DNA of 64,000 nt, from the NCBI RefSeq assembly GCF_000816845.1, contig NZ_CP006877.1:1989501-2053500 (forward strand). The letters run 5' to 3'. Source of the stretch: Rhizobium gallicum bv. gallicum R602sp. GTDB taxonomy: Bacteria; Pseudomonadota; Alphaproteobacteria; Rhizobiales; Rhizobiaceae. The notes under the pieces are model-generated. The model was given only the letters and a program-made list of their open reading frames with translations. It was not told the origin of the DNA and made no database searches. The translations under genes and the position numbers were made by a program. Positions 7,616-16,907 of the stretch are shown piece by piece; the first letter of the stretch is position 1; each line of letters starts with the position of its first letter.

Positions 7616-9625
7616 ATGTTCAAGAAAATCCTGATCGCGAACCGCGGCGAGATCGCTTGCCGCGTGATCAAGACTGCACGCCGCATGGGTATTGCAACGG
7701 TCGCGGTCTATTCGGACGCAGACCGCGATGCCCTTCATGTCGAGATGGCTGATGAGGCAGTGCATATAGGCCCGGCGGCGGCAGCCGAGAGCTATCTCGT
7801 CGCCGAAAAGATCATCGCCGTCTGCAAGGAGACCGGCGCGGAAGCTGTTCACCCCGGCTACGGCTTCCTTTCCGAACGGGCCTCCTTTTGCGAGGCCCTC
7901 GAAAGGGAGGGTATCGTCTTCATCGGGCCGAAACCGAAGGCCATCAGGGCGATGGGCGACAAGATCGAATCGAAGAAGTTCGCCAATGCCGCCAAGGTTT
8001 CAACGGTGCCGGGCTATCTCGGCGTCATCAAGGATGCAGCGCATGCCGAGAAGATCGCCGGCGAGATCGGCTATCCCGTGATGATCAAGGCTTCGGCCGG
8101 CGGCGGCGGCAAGGGCATGCGTATCGCCTGGAACGAGGCGGAAGTCCGCGACGGTTTCGACCGTGCCCGCTCGGAGGCAAGAAGTTCTTTCGGCGACGAT
8201 CGCGTCTTCATCGAGAAATACATTGTCGATCCGCGCCATATTGAAATCCAGGTGCTGGCGGATGCGCACGGCAATACCGTCTATCTCGGCGAGCGCGAAT
8301 GCTCGATCCAGCGGCGGAACCAGAAGGTCGTCGAAGAGGCACCCTCGCCCTTCCTCGACGAAAAGACCAGACAGGCGATGGGCAAGCAGTCCGTCGCACT
8401 GGCGAAGGCCGTCGATTATCAAAGCGCAGGAACGGTAGAATTCATCGTCGACCGCGACCGCAATTTCTATTTCCTCGAAATGAACACGCGGCTGCAGGTC
8501 GAGCATCCGGTGACGGAGCTGGTGACCGGGATCGACCTCGTGGAGCAGATGATCCGGGTTGCCGCGGGCAAAACGCTTCCCTTCAACCAGAAGGACATTA
8601 GGCTGAATGGCTGGGCGATCGAAAGTCGCCTCTACGCCGAAGATCCCTATCGCAACTTCCTGCCGTCGATCGGCCGCCTGACGCGTTACCGCCCGCCCGC
8701 GGAAGGCTGGCACGGCAGCACGATCGTCCGCAACGATACCGGTGTCTTCGAAGGCGCCGAAATCTCGATGTATTACGATCCGATGATCGCCAAGCTTTGC
8801 GCCTGGGCGCCGGACCGTTCGGCAGCGATCGAGGCCATGGGCCAGGCACTCGACGGTTTCGTGGTTGACGGCATCGCGCATAATCTGCCGTTCCTCTCGG
8901 CATTGATGAAGCACCCGCGCTGGCGCGAGGGCAGACTTTCGACTGGTTTCATTGCCGAGGAATATCCGGACGGCTTTGCGCCGATGGCCCCGGATCAGCG
9001 GGAGGAGGCGCTGCTTGCGGCCGTAGCGCTATCCACGGCGCTGATCGAAGCCAATCGCCGCGAACGCCATATCGACCGGTTGCGCGCTTCGGACGGTAAT
9101 CTTCGCGAGGAATGGGTCGTGAAGATCGACACGGCCTATGTGCCGGTGAGACTTGCCGACGGACTGGTGACCATCCCGTTCGACATGGAGATGGAAGCAG
9201 CGGGAGAAAAGATCCATGTTGTCACCGATTGGCGACCCGGTGCACCAGTCTGGAACGGGGCAATCGGCGGACGGGCGGTGACGGCCCAGATCCGGCCGGT
9301 TCTGAACGGCATGCGCATCGACTGGCAAGGCCTTGCGATCCGCGCCACGGTTTTTACGCCGCGCCACGCCGAGCTCGATTGCCTGATGCCGGTCAAGCTC
9401 CCGCCGGATACCTCGAAGCTGCTGCTTTGCCCGATGCCGGGGCTGGTGATTTCGATCGCCGTCGCGGAAGGCCAGGAGGTAAAGGCCGGTGAGACACTTG
9501 CCGTCGTGGAAGCTATGAAGATGGAGAATGTGCTGCGCGCCGAACGTGATTTGGTCGTCGGCAAGATCAATGCGAAGCCTGGCGAGAGCCTCGCCGTCGA
9601 TGCCGTGATCCTGGAATTCGCCTGA
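7616..9625 (+). CDS. pccA: Propionyl-CoA carboxylase alpha (biotin-containing) subunit
   Basis: A 669-residue biotin-dependent acyl-CoA carboxylase subunit. The N-terminal biotin carboxylase (about 1-445) has ILIANRGEIACRV, the ATP-grasp glycine loop KASAGGGGKGMR and the EMNTRLQVEHPVTE active-site segment. A middle BT-type interaction domain (about 480-600) is followed by the biotinyl domain with EAMKMEN, biotin on Lys635. Length and the BT domain fit PccA rather than acetyl-CoA carboxylase AccC or the shorter geranyl/methylcrotonyl types. With PccB it makes methylmalonyl-CoA from propionyl-CoA for odd-chain and branched-chain catabolism. The beta subunit gene is 5 kb away on the opposite strand (14812-16344) rather than adjacent. 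Start ATG 7616 has GGTGGAG upstream. Confidence 0.9.
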   Translation: MFKKILIANRGEIACRVIKTARRMGIATVAVYSDADRDALHVEMADEAVHIGPAAAAESYLVAEKIIAVCKETGAEAVHPGYGFLSERASFCEALEREGIVFIGPKPKAIRAMGDKIESKKFANAAKVSTVPGYLGVIKDAAHAEKIAGEIGYPVMIKASAGGGGKGMRIAWNEAEVRDGFDRARSEARSSFGDDRVFIEKYIVDPRHIEIQVLADAHGNTVYLGERECSIQRRNQKVVEEAPSPFLDEKTRQAMGKQSVALAKAVDYQSAGTVEFIVDRDRNFYFLEMNTRLQVEHPVTELVTGIDLVEQMIRVAAGKTLPFNQKDIRLNGWAIESRLYAEDPYRNFLPSIGRLTRYRPPAEGWHGSTIVRNDTGVFEGAEISMYYDPMIAKLCAWAPDRSAAIEAMGQALDGFVVDGIAHNLPFLSALMKHPRWREGRLSTGFIAEEYPDGFAPMAPDQREEALLAAVALSTALIEANRRERHIDRLRASDGNLREEWVVKIDTAYVPVRLADGLVTIPFDMEMEAAGEKIHVVTDWRPGAPVWNGAIGGRAVTAQIRPVLNGMRIDWQGLAIRATVFTPRHAELDCLMPVKLPPDTSKLLLCPMPGLVISIAVAEGQEVKAGETLAVVEAMKMENVLRAERDLVVGKINAKPGESLAVDAVILEFA

Positions 9626-9739
9626 TCCGGATTGGCACAGGTCCGTCTGCGCCGCAGCTTGCGCGACTTCGCATTTGTTAAGGTCTTGTAGCCTAGTATG
9701 TGGCGTTTTCGTCTTGTGGCTGGGGCCTCGGAGACACGA

Positions 9740-11002
9740 ATGACGGCGCTGCAATCTGCCGCCCTGCTGCTTTTCATCAATCTTGGCCTCCTCTGGCTGC
9801 TCATGCGCATACCACTCGGCGTGCGCACCATTCGCCTGACGCGGACATTCCAGAGACCGCCGGAGGAGCTGTGGAGAGCGATCGATCCCGCCGGCACCGA
9901 CGCTGACTGGCACCATTCCGTCATCAGCAGCAAGCCGCTCAAGAACCGCACAGGCATCGTCGAGCAGATCTACAGCCATTTGGACCGCGACGGCGCACCT
10001 TTGCGCCGCTTGCTGGCTTTGGAGCCGTTGCCGGCCGCCGGCGGACGCGGCTTTCGTTCGCGTATCGCTGACGACAGCACGCTTGATTTGGCCTTCTGGC
10101 GGGATTTCAGCGAAAGCAGGATCGTGCGCCGGCTGCCCGACGGCGCCGAGATCGAAATTACGCAGACGGATCGTTACCGCGGCCTCGCCTTCCTTCTTTT
10201 CCGATATGTCATGCTGCGCCGCGAGCTGCGTGCGCTCGAAGGTTGGCTTGAAACCGGTGCATCGGTTCCGCAGGGATATTTCGAACGTCCCACGTTTCAA
10301 TGCGGACTGGCTGCAGTCTCGACGTTTTTGCTTTGGCCGTTCTTCGGACTGACGACGTACGGGCTGATGATCTCGACATTTCTTACCCTGGTCATCGCTC
10401 TGCACGAGCTCGGGCATCTCGCCGCCTACCGGACTTTCGGACATGAATCCGTGCGCATGATCTTCGTGCCGCTCCTCGGCGGCATCGCGATTGGCGGCAG
10501 ACCCTACAAGAGCCATTTCGAGGTTGCCACCTGTGCGCTGATGGGACCTGGCATCTCGGCCTTCTTCGTGCCTATCCTGATTGCCGGGGATAACATTGCG
10601 GCACATGGGCTGCTGTCGGAGCAATTCCGCGGCCCGCTATTGATCTTCCTGCTCATCCTCGGCGCTTTCAACCTCCTCAATCTTCTGCCAATGCAAAGGT
10701 TCGACGGTGGCCAGGTCTTGCGGCAGATCTTTAGAACACCGCGCTCGCTAATCGGAGCGAGCTTTGCCATTACGGCCTGCATTCTCGCCATCGGCTGGGA
10801 GGTCGGCGTTTCCAGCGGCATCCTGGCTGCAGCGCTCGCCGTCTTCATCCTGCTCAGCATGATTGGCGCGGGATCCCTCAAGCCTCGCCACAAGCTCGAG
10901 GAGATGAAGGCCGGCGAGCGCCTTCTGGTCACCTTCGGTCTTTATGCTGCGATCCTCATTCACGGTTATGCAGTTATTTTTTCGGCGGAAAAGCTCTTTT
11001 GA
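9740..11002 (+). CDS. SRPBCC-domain / M50 site-2 protease fusion membrane protein
   Basis: A 420-residue membrane protein. After one N-terminal hydrophobic segment, residues about 28-175 look like an SRPBCC lipid/ligand-binding domain (LTRTFQRPPEELWRAI opening and a helix ending RRELRALEGWLE). The C-terminal half is an M50 zinc metalloprotease: a membrane helix contains HELGH at 222-226 and a later segment NLLPMQRFDGGQ supplies the third-ligand NxxPxxxxDG motif. M50 enzymes cut substrates within the membrane, usually in signalling; the target here is unknown. I choose ATG 9740, which has GGAG seven bases upstream, over ATG 9698, which has none. It is followed at 130 bases by adhC. Confidence 0.8.
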   Translation: MTALQSAALLLFINLGLLWLLMRIPLGVRTIRLTRTFQRPPEELWRAIDPAGTDADWHHSVISSKPLKNRTGIVEQIYSHLDRDGAPLRRLLALEPLPAAGGRGFRSRIADDSTLDLAFWRDFSESRIVRRLPDGAEIEITQTDRYRGLAFLLFRYVMLRRELRALEGWLETGASVPQGYFERPTFQCGLAAVSTFLLWPFFGLTTYGLMISTFLTLVIALHELGHLAAYRTFGHESVRMIFVPLLGGIAIGGRPYKSHFEVATCALMGPGISAFFVPILIAGDNIAAHGLLSEQFRGPLLIFLLILGAFNLLNLLPMQRFDGGQVLRQIFRTPRSLIGASFAITACILAIGWEVGVSSGILAAALAVFILLSMIGAGSLKPRHKLEEMKAGERLLVTFGLYAAILIHGYAVIFSAEKLF

Positions 11003-11131
11003 CGCTCTAAGCAAATTGGTTGTCGCAAGTAGCTGATTTTGCAATAATGTTGTTGCCGCCTTTCCTTTTCGCTTGAGCCGCCGTCGCCCGGCATGCCAAG
11101 TTACGCCGGAAAATCACGAGGAGATCAGACG

Positions 11132-12259
<1,128 letters not shown>

Positions 12260-12273
12260 TCTCGTGTCGGTAG

Positions 12274-12468
12274 AATTGGAAAGGCGATATCAAATCTTTG
12301 CTGAAACCCGCTTCTCAACCTACAGCGCTTTCCGAAATATCCAAGCATCAGGATGTTCCAGTTCTGGACTCAATCATCATCTACGATCCGATGCCGGAAG
12401 GCGCAGGCGTGGAACTGATCCGCATTTTCAATGCGGCACGAGACTACCATCGTTATTTCGACGATTAG
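12274..12468 (+). pseudogene. Possible C-terminal remnant of a RelE/ParE-type toxin
   Basis: In the frame ending at TAG 12466-12468, the translation closes with IIIYDPMPEGAGVELIRIF then NAARDYHRYFDD, which resembles the last beta strands and tail of RelE/ParE toxins (xxIxYxPxxxGVEIIRIxHxARD). There is no start codon or ribosome-binding site for this tail, the frame upstream is closed by TAG at 12271-12273, and no antitoxin gene is adjacent. I read it as debris of a toxin-antitoxin module between adhC and yaiI. The resemblance is short, so confidence is limited. Confidence 0.4.
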
Positions 12469-12480
12469 AAACGAACGACA

Positions 12481-12954
12481 ATGCCGCAAATATATGTCGA
12501 TGCTGACGCCTGCCCGGTGAAGCCGGAAATCCTGAAGGTTGCCGAACGCCACGGCATCAAGGTGACCTTCGTCGCCAATTCCGGCCTGCGGCCCTCACGT
12601 GATCCTATGGTCCGTAACGTCATCGTTTCCAATGCCTTCGATGCCGCCGACAACTGGATTGCGGAACACGCAACCAACAGCGACGTTGTGGTGACTGCGG
12701 ACGTGCCGCTCGCCGTGCGGTGCGTTGCGGGTGGTTCACTGGTTTGCGGCCCCACCGGGCGCGTTTTCGACGACACAAACATCGGCATGGCGAGCGCCAT
12801 GCGCGATCTCGGCGCGCACCTGCGGGAAACCGGCGAAAGCAAGGGCTACAATGCCGCCTTCAGCCCGAAGGACCGTTCGCGGTTCCTCGAAACCTTCGAC
12901 CGGCTTTGCCGTCGCGCCAAGGCGGCAGCCTCAGGAACGGGAGATCAAGAATGA
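12481..12954 (+). CDS. YaiI/YqxD family (UPF0178, DUF188) protein
   Basis: A 157-residue protein of the widespread YaiI/YqxD family, recognised by the N-terminal IYVDADACPVK, the central VVTADVPLAVRCVAGG and VCGPTGRVFDDTNIGMA. The conserved aspartates suggest a PIN-like, metal-dependent nuclease fold, but no biochemical activity is firmly established. Its stop codon overlaps the fghA start (ATGA at 12951-12954), so translation of fghA is probably coupled to it. That ties an uncharacterised family to formaldehyde metabolism in this genome, at least at the expression level. Confidence 0.9.
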   Translation: MPQIYVDADACPVKPEILKVAERHGIKVTFVANSGLRPSRDPMVRNVIVSNAFDAADNWIAEHATNSDVVVTADVPLAVRCVAGGSLVCGPTGRVFDDTNIGMASAMRDLGAHLRETGESKGYNAAFSPKDRSRFLETFDRLCRRAKAAASGTGDQE

Positions 12955-13784
12955 ACATCATTTCCGAGGCGACCGCCTTCGGCGGCATGCAGGGCGTGTA
13001 TTCGCATGAATCCGAAGCCTGCAAATGCGAGATGACCTTCGCAGTCTTTGCGCCGCCGAAGGCCATCAAGGAGCCCTGCCCGGTTCTGTGGTATCTTTCC
13101 GGGCTGACCTGCACGCACGCCAACGTCATGGAAAAAGGTGAGTACCGGCGCATGGCGGCCGAGCTCGGCCTGATCATCGTCTGCCCGGACACTAGTCCAC
13201 GCGGCAATGATATTCCCGACGAGCTCACCAACTGGCAGATGGGCAAAGGCGCGGGCTTCTATCTTGATGCCACCGAAGAGCCCTGGGCAGACCACTATCG
13301 GATGTACACCTACATCACCGAGGAGCTGCCGGCCCTCGTCGCCCAGCAATTTCGCATCGACATGGGCCGCCAGGGCATCTTCGGCCATTCGATGGGCGGT
13401 CATGGGGCACTGACGATCGCATTGAGGAACCCGGGTCGCTTCAGGAGCTGCTCGGCCTTCGCGCCGATCGTCGAGCCGTCGACCGCCGATTGGTCGGCGC
13501 CGGCATTCGAAAAGTATCTAGGTTCCGATCGTGCGGCCTGGCGCAAGTACGACGCATGCGCCTTGGTAAGCGACGGCGCACGCTTCCCGGAATTTCTGAT
13601 CGATCAGGGTAAGGCTGATGGCTTCCTCGACAACGGCCTGAGGCCGTGGCTTTTTGAAGAGGCGATCAAGGGCACGGATATCAAGCTCACGCTGCGGATG
13701 CATGAGCGCTACGACCATTCTTACTATTTCATCTCCACCTTCATGGATAATCACCTGACGTGGCACGCCGAGCGGCTTGGATAA
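12951..13784 (+). CDS. fghA: S-formylglutathione hydrolase
   Basis: A 277-residue esterase-D family enzyme that hydrolyses S-formylglutathione to formate and glutathione, the second step after adhC. The alpha/beta hydrolase nucleophile elbow GHSMGGHGAL is at about residues 146-155; the acid is in DQGKADGFLDN and the catalytic His in HERYDHSYYFI near the C-terminus. LSGLTCTHANVMEKGEY is the family signature near residue 50. The gene overlaps yaiI by four bases and has GGGAG upstream of its ATG. Confidence 0.95.
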   Translation: MNIISEATAFGGMQGVYSHESEACKCEMTFAVFAPPKAIKEPCPVLWYLSGLTCTHANVMEKGEYRRMAAELGLIIVCPDTSPRGNDIPDELTNWQMGKGAGFYLDATEEPWADHYRMYTYITEELPALVAQQFRIDMGRQGIFGHSMGGHGALTIALRNPGRFRSCSAFAPIVEPSTADWSAPAFEKYLGSDRAAWRKYDACALVSDGARFPEFLIDQGKADGFLDNGLRPWLFEEAIKGTDIKLTLRMHERYDHSYYFISTFMDNHLTWHAERLG

Positions 13785-13864
13785 GGAACGCAAGAAACGG
13801 TGGCATTGCAGCTATGCCAATTCCTACCTTGCAACGGCAGTCAAACTGCGCATATGAGCACCAA

Positions 13865-13923
13865 CGCAGACGACTGCGGCGCCCGCTCCCCTGCGGGCTC
13901 AAACGTCGCGGGGACGGCCTCGC
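13865..13923 (+). promoter_or_regulatory. Guanidine-II (mini-ykkC) riboswitch controlling sugE
   Basis: Two hairpins with the diagnostic ACGR tetraloops lie just upstream of sugE. Hairpin 1 is CGCAG (13865-13869), ACGA loop, CTGCG (13874-13878). Hairpin 2 is GCGGGG (13908-13913), ACGG loop, CCTCGC (13918-13923) and ends 10 bases before the Shine-Dalgarno (GGAG, 13934). In the guanidine-II class each ACGR loop binds guanidinium and the loops dock on each other; ligand binding frees the ribosome-binding site. The linker here contains its own stable hairpin, GCCCGC (13881-13886) with GCGGGC (13893-13898). A guanidinium exporter downstream is the classic target. Confidence 0.8.
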
Positions 13924-13943
13924 TCTTTGAAACGGAGAGTAAG

Positions 13944-14258
13944 ATGGCTTGGTTTCTGCTGTTTCTTGCAGGTCTTTTTGAATGTGGCTGGGCAATCGGT
14001 TTGAAATACACCGATGGCTTCACGCGGCCCATGCCGACGGTCCTGACCGTCATTTCCATGGTGATCAGCATCGTACTGCTCGGTCTGGCGGTCAAAACGC
14101 TGCCGATCGGTACGGCCTATGCGGTCTGGACCGGAATTGGCACCGTCGGAACGGTGCTGCTCGGCATCTGGCTGCTTGGCGACCCCGTCACCGCGGCCCG
14201 CCTCGGCTGCATCGCACTCATCGTCGCCGGCATTGTCGGACTTAAGCTCACTGTATAA
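13944..14258 (+). CDS. sugE: SMR-family guanidinium exporter SugE/Gdx
   Basis: A 104-residue, four-helix small multidrug resistance protein. The N-terminal MAWFLLFLAGLFECGWAIGLK carries the essential Glu (E13) of the family, and the pattern GLKYTDGFTRPMP and TAYAVWTGIGTVG is of the SugE/Gdx subtype that exports guanidinium in exchange for protons rather than broad quaternary amines. The upstream guanidine-II riboswitch supports this assignment independently. Start ATG 13944 has GGAG six bases upstream; the longer frame from 13800 would run through the riboswitch and is rejected. Confidence 0.93.
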   Translation: MAWFLLFLAGLFECGWAIGLKYTDGFTRPMPTVLTVISMVISIVLLGLAVKTLPIGTAYAVWTGIGTVGTVLLGIWLLGDPVTAARLGCIALIVAGIVGLKLTV

Positions 14259-14262
14259 CGAT

Positions 14263-14296
14263 GAATGCCGCGGGACGAACCCGCGGCATTCTTCTC
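14263..14296. terminator. Bidirectional terminator between sugE and doxX
   Basis: A perfect 12-bp stem, GAATGCCGCGGG (14263-14274) and CCCGCGGCATTC (14280-14291), with loop ACGAA, sits between two convergent genes. The T-rich continuation is short, but stem strength and position fit a terminator shared by both strands. Confidence 0.75.
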
Positions 14297-14687
14297 AGGC
14301 GTTGCGCTTGTCGACCGAAAAGGCGCCTGCACCGGCGAAAACCAGGAACAGGAAGATGAAGCAGTAGAGGATCGCCGATTCGCCCTGATTGACGGCCGGG
14401 AAGAAGCCCAGCGGCACATGCGCCATGAAATAGGCAACAGCCATCTGGCCGCTCAGGATGAAAGCGATCGGACGTGTCAGAAAACCGACGAGAATTGCCA
14501 GCCCGCCGACGAATTCCAGAAGCGCCGACACGAGCATGAGCGGCGGAAGCGGGCCGCCCTCCCCTTGCGGGATCGGGAATTCAAACAACTTCATCGTGCC
14601 GTGCTCGATGTACAGAAGCGCAGTGATGATCCTAAGAGCGGCCAGCGCGTAGGGTTGATAGGCGCTGAGACGTTCGAAACCGGACAT
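14295..14687 (-). CDS. DoxX family membrane protein
   Basis: A 130-residue four-helix membrane protein of the DoxX/SURF4-like family. The motif RIITALLYIEHGTMKLF near residue 19 and LEFVGGLAILVGFLTRPIAF in the middle are typical. Family members are linked to thiosulfate:quinone oxidation in archaea and to redox or oxidative-stress complexes in bacteria; the role here is unknown. It is a single gene, convergent with sugE and separated from pccB by about 125 bases. The start ATG 14687 has AAGGGAGAG upstream. Confidence 0.85.
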   Translation of the reverse strand: MSGFERLSAYQPYALAALRIITALLYIEHGTMKLFEFPIPQGEGGPLPPLMLVSALLEFVGGLAILVGFLTRPIAFILSGQMAVAYFMAHVPLGFFPAVNQGESAILYCFIFLFLVFAGAGAFSVDKRNA

Positions 14688-14811
14688 TTGGGCTCTCCCT
14701 TGAGATAAGACAGTCGAGCGTTAATTTCCTAAACGACCGGAAAGAATACACGGATCGGTGACGGGCGTTCACTTCCTGTTGATTTCGCTTGATATTCAAG
14801 ATTCTCACACC

Positions 14812-16344
14812 TCAGAGCGGAATATTGTCATGCTTCTTCCAGGGATTCGAGAGATCCTTGTTGCGTAGCATCTTCAGACCGCGCGCCAGGCGGCGTCGCG
14901 TCGAATGCGGCATGATCACCTCGTCGATATAGCCACGCTCGGCCGCGACAAAGGGTGACAGGAAGCGGTCCTCGTACATCTTTGTGTGTGCCGCTATCTT
15001 TTCCGGATCGGTGATGTCTTTGCGGAAGATGATCTCGACTGCGCCCTTCGCACCCATCACTGCAATCTGCGCCGTCGGCCAGGCATAGTTGAGATCGCCG
15101 CGCACATGCTTGGAGGCCATTACGTCGTAAGCCCCGCCGAATGCCTTGCGGGTGATGACTGTCAGCTTCGGCACGGTCGCCTCCGCATAGGCAAAAAGCA
15201 GCTTCGCCCCATGCTTGATGAGACCGCCATATTCCTGCGCCGTGCCCGGCAGAAAACCCGGAACATCGACGAATGTGACGATCGGAATACTGAAGCAATC
15301 GCAAAAGCGCACGAAGCGCGCGGCCTTGCGTGATGCATCGCTGTCGAGCACGCCGGCAAGCACCATCGGCTGGTTTGCCACAAAGCCGACCGTCGAACCC
15401 TCGATGCGCCCGAAACCGCAGACGATGTTCTTGGCGAAGCTTGCCTGAATCTCAAAAAAATCGCCATCGTCCGCAACCTTGTGGATCAGCTCCTTGATGT
15501 CATATGGTTTATTGGCATTGGCGGGGATGAGCGTGTCCAGCGATTGATCCCCATCCGTCACCGACTGGTAACATTCGATCTCCGGCACCGGCGAGGTGTT
15601 GGAAAGCGGCAGGAAATCGATGAGGCGACGGACCTGCAGCAATGTTTCGACATCGTTGTCGTAAGCGCCGTCAGCGATTGAGGAACGCGTCGTGTGGACA
15701 AAGGCGCCGCCGAGTTCCTCTGAGGTCACGGTCTCGTTGGTGACGGTCTTGACGACATCCGGACCGGTCACGAACATGTAAGAGGTGTCGCGCACCATGA
15801 AGATGAAATCGGTCATCGCAGGCGAATAGACGTCGCCGCCGGCACATGGGCCCATGATCACGGAAATCTGCGGAATGACGCCGGAGGCGAGCACATTGCG
15901 CTGGAAGACTTCGGCATAGCCGCCGAGCGCAGCAACCCCTTCCTGGATGCGCGCGCCGCCCGCATCATAGATGCCGACGATCGGCGCCCGATTTTTCAGC
16001 GCCATGTCCTGCACCTTCATGATCTTCTCGGCATGCGCCTCGGAAAGCGAGCCGCCGAACACCGTGAAATCCTTGGCGAAGACGAAGACGGTCCGGCCGT
16101 TGACGGTTCCCCAGCCCGTGACGACGCCGTCGCCGGCAATCCGGCTCTTGTCCATGCCGAAATCCGTCGAGCGATGCTCCACGAACATGTCGAACTCCTC
16201 GAAAGAGTCTTCATCGAGGAAGAGGTCGATCCGTTCGCGTGCCGTCAGCTTGCCGCGCTTGTGCTGCGCTTCGATGCGCGCCTGGCCGCCGCCCTGCCGG
16301 GCAATCTCCCGGCGCCGCTCCAGCTCGTCGAGAACTTCCTTCAT
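14812..16344 (-). CDS. pccB: Propionyl-CoA carboxylase beta subunit
   Basis: A 510-residue carboxyltransferase subunit that moves the carboxyl group from biotin on PccA to propionyl-CoA. Both crotonase-like halves are present: the N-terminal acyl-CoA-binding half with [12 protein letters not shown] and [21 protein letters not shown], and the C-terminal half with [24 protein letters not shown] and [14 protein letters not shown]. Length and motifs match PccB and distinguish it from AccD or methylcrotonyl-CoA carboxylase beta. Start ATG 16344 has a GGGGAGA ribosome-binding site. It is encoded on the strand opposite to pccA, with the formaldehyde and sugE genes in between, which is a less common arrangement than a pccB-pccA operon. 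Confidence 0.93.
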   Translation of the reverse strand: MKEVLDELERRREIARQGGGQARIEAQHKRGKLTARERIDLFLDEDSFEEFDMFVEHRSTDFGMDKSRIAGDGVVTGWGTVNGRTVFVFAKDFTVFGGSLSEAHAEKIMKVQDMALKNRAPIVGIYDAGGARIQEGVAALGGYAEVFQRNVLASGVIPQISVIMGPCAGGDVYSPAMTDFIFMVRDTSYMFVTGPDVVKTVTNETVTSEELGGAFVHTTRSSIADGAYDNDVETLLQVRRLIDFLPLSNTSPVPEIECYQSVTDGDQSLDTLIPANANKPYDIKELIHKVADDGDFFEIQASFAKNIVCGFGRIEGSTVGFVANQPMVLAGVLDSDASRKAARFVRFCDCFSIPIVTFVDVPGFLPGTAQEYGGLIKHGAKLLFAYAEATVPKLTVITRKAFGGAYDVMASKHVRGDLNYAWPTAQIAVMGAKGAVEIIFRKDITDPEKIAAHTKMYEDRFLSPFVAAERGYIDEVIMPHSTRRRLARGLKMLRNKDLSNPWKKHDNIPL

Positions 16345-16380
16345 GAAATCTCCCCTCGCCGCTCGATCGCGGCATGATCT

Positions 16381-16839
16381 TCAGCCGCGGCCAGTATTGA
16401 GCTTAAAGGCCGAGCGGACCCGCGCGGCGATATCCTCCGCTAGAATCTGATCCGCCATGGCCCGATCGTTGGCAGTGCTGGTCACCTCGAACGAGCTGAC
16501 GGCGATGACCGAGCCCTCGTCGACGGACGCCGCATCGATATTGATCTTGGCGATATTCCTGTTTTTGTCGTAGCCTGTGACTTTCTGGAGGGAAGCGATG
16601 CGAATCGTCAGCACGACGCGCGGATAGACCTCGGTCCGAACCGTAGCATTGATGGCGGCATTGATGCGGTCGCCGATGCCTGAAAGCAGTTCGGGCGGCG
16701 TATTGGGACCGCCGAGAACCACGGCACTGCGGACATCGTAGATAGGAGCGGCGGGCTCATCGGAGGTCAGGCCCATGCAGGACGTCAACATGGCGCAGAC
16801 CAGCCCCAGCTGACAAAAAAGCGACCTAAACCAATTCAT
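16381..16839 (-). CDS. Predicted lipoprotein
   Basis: A 152-residue protein that starts at ATG 16839 with a short signal peptide (MNWFRSLFCQLGLVCAML) ending in a lipobox LTSC, so the mature lipoprotein begins at about Cys21. The mature part contains INAAINATVRTEVYPRVVLTIRI and alternating beta-type segments but no domain I can name. It lies 36 bases upstream of pccB on the same strand and may be cotranscribed; no functional connection to propionyl-CoA metabolism is evident. A longer frame to 16896 exists but places the signal peptide internally. Confidence 0.7.
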   Translation of the reverse strand: MNWFRSLFCQLGLVCAMLTSCMGLTSDEPAAPIYDVRSAVVLGGPNTPPELLSGIGDRINAAINATVRTEVYPRVVLTIRIASLQKVTGYDKNRNIAKINIDAASVDEGSVIAVSSFEVTSTANDRAMADQILAEDIAARVRSAFKLNTGRG

Positions 16840-16907
16840 GCTGAATTCCGCACCTCTCCCGCTCGGAGTCGCAGATTTCGCCATAATGGCTGCCAAAGCA
16901 ATATGTT

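Noticed and set aside
9029..10624. 531-codon open frame on the minus strand
   Set aside because: Antisense to the intact pccA 3' end and the M50 gene; composition is that of a shadow frame.
12264..12506. 80-codon frame after adhC
   Set aside because: No ribosome-binding site and no similarity; the toxin-like tail is in a different frame.
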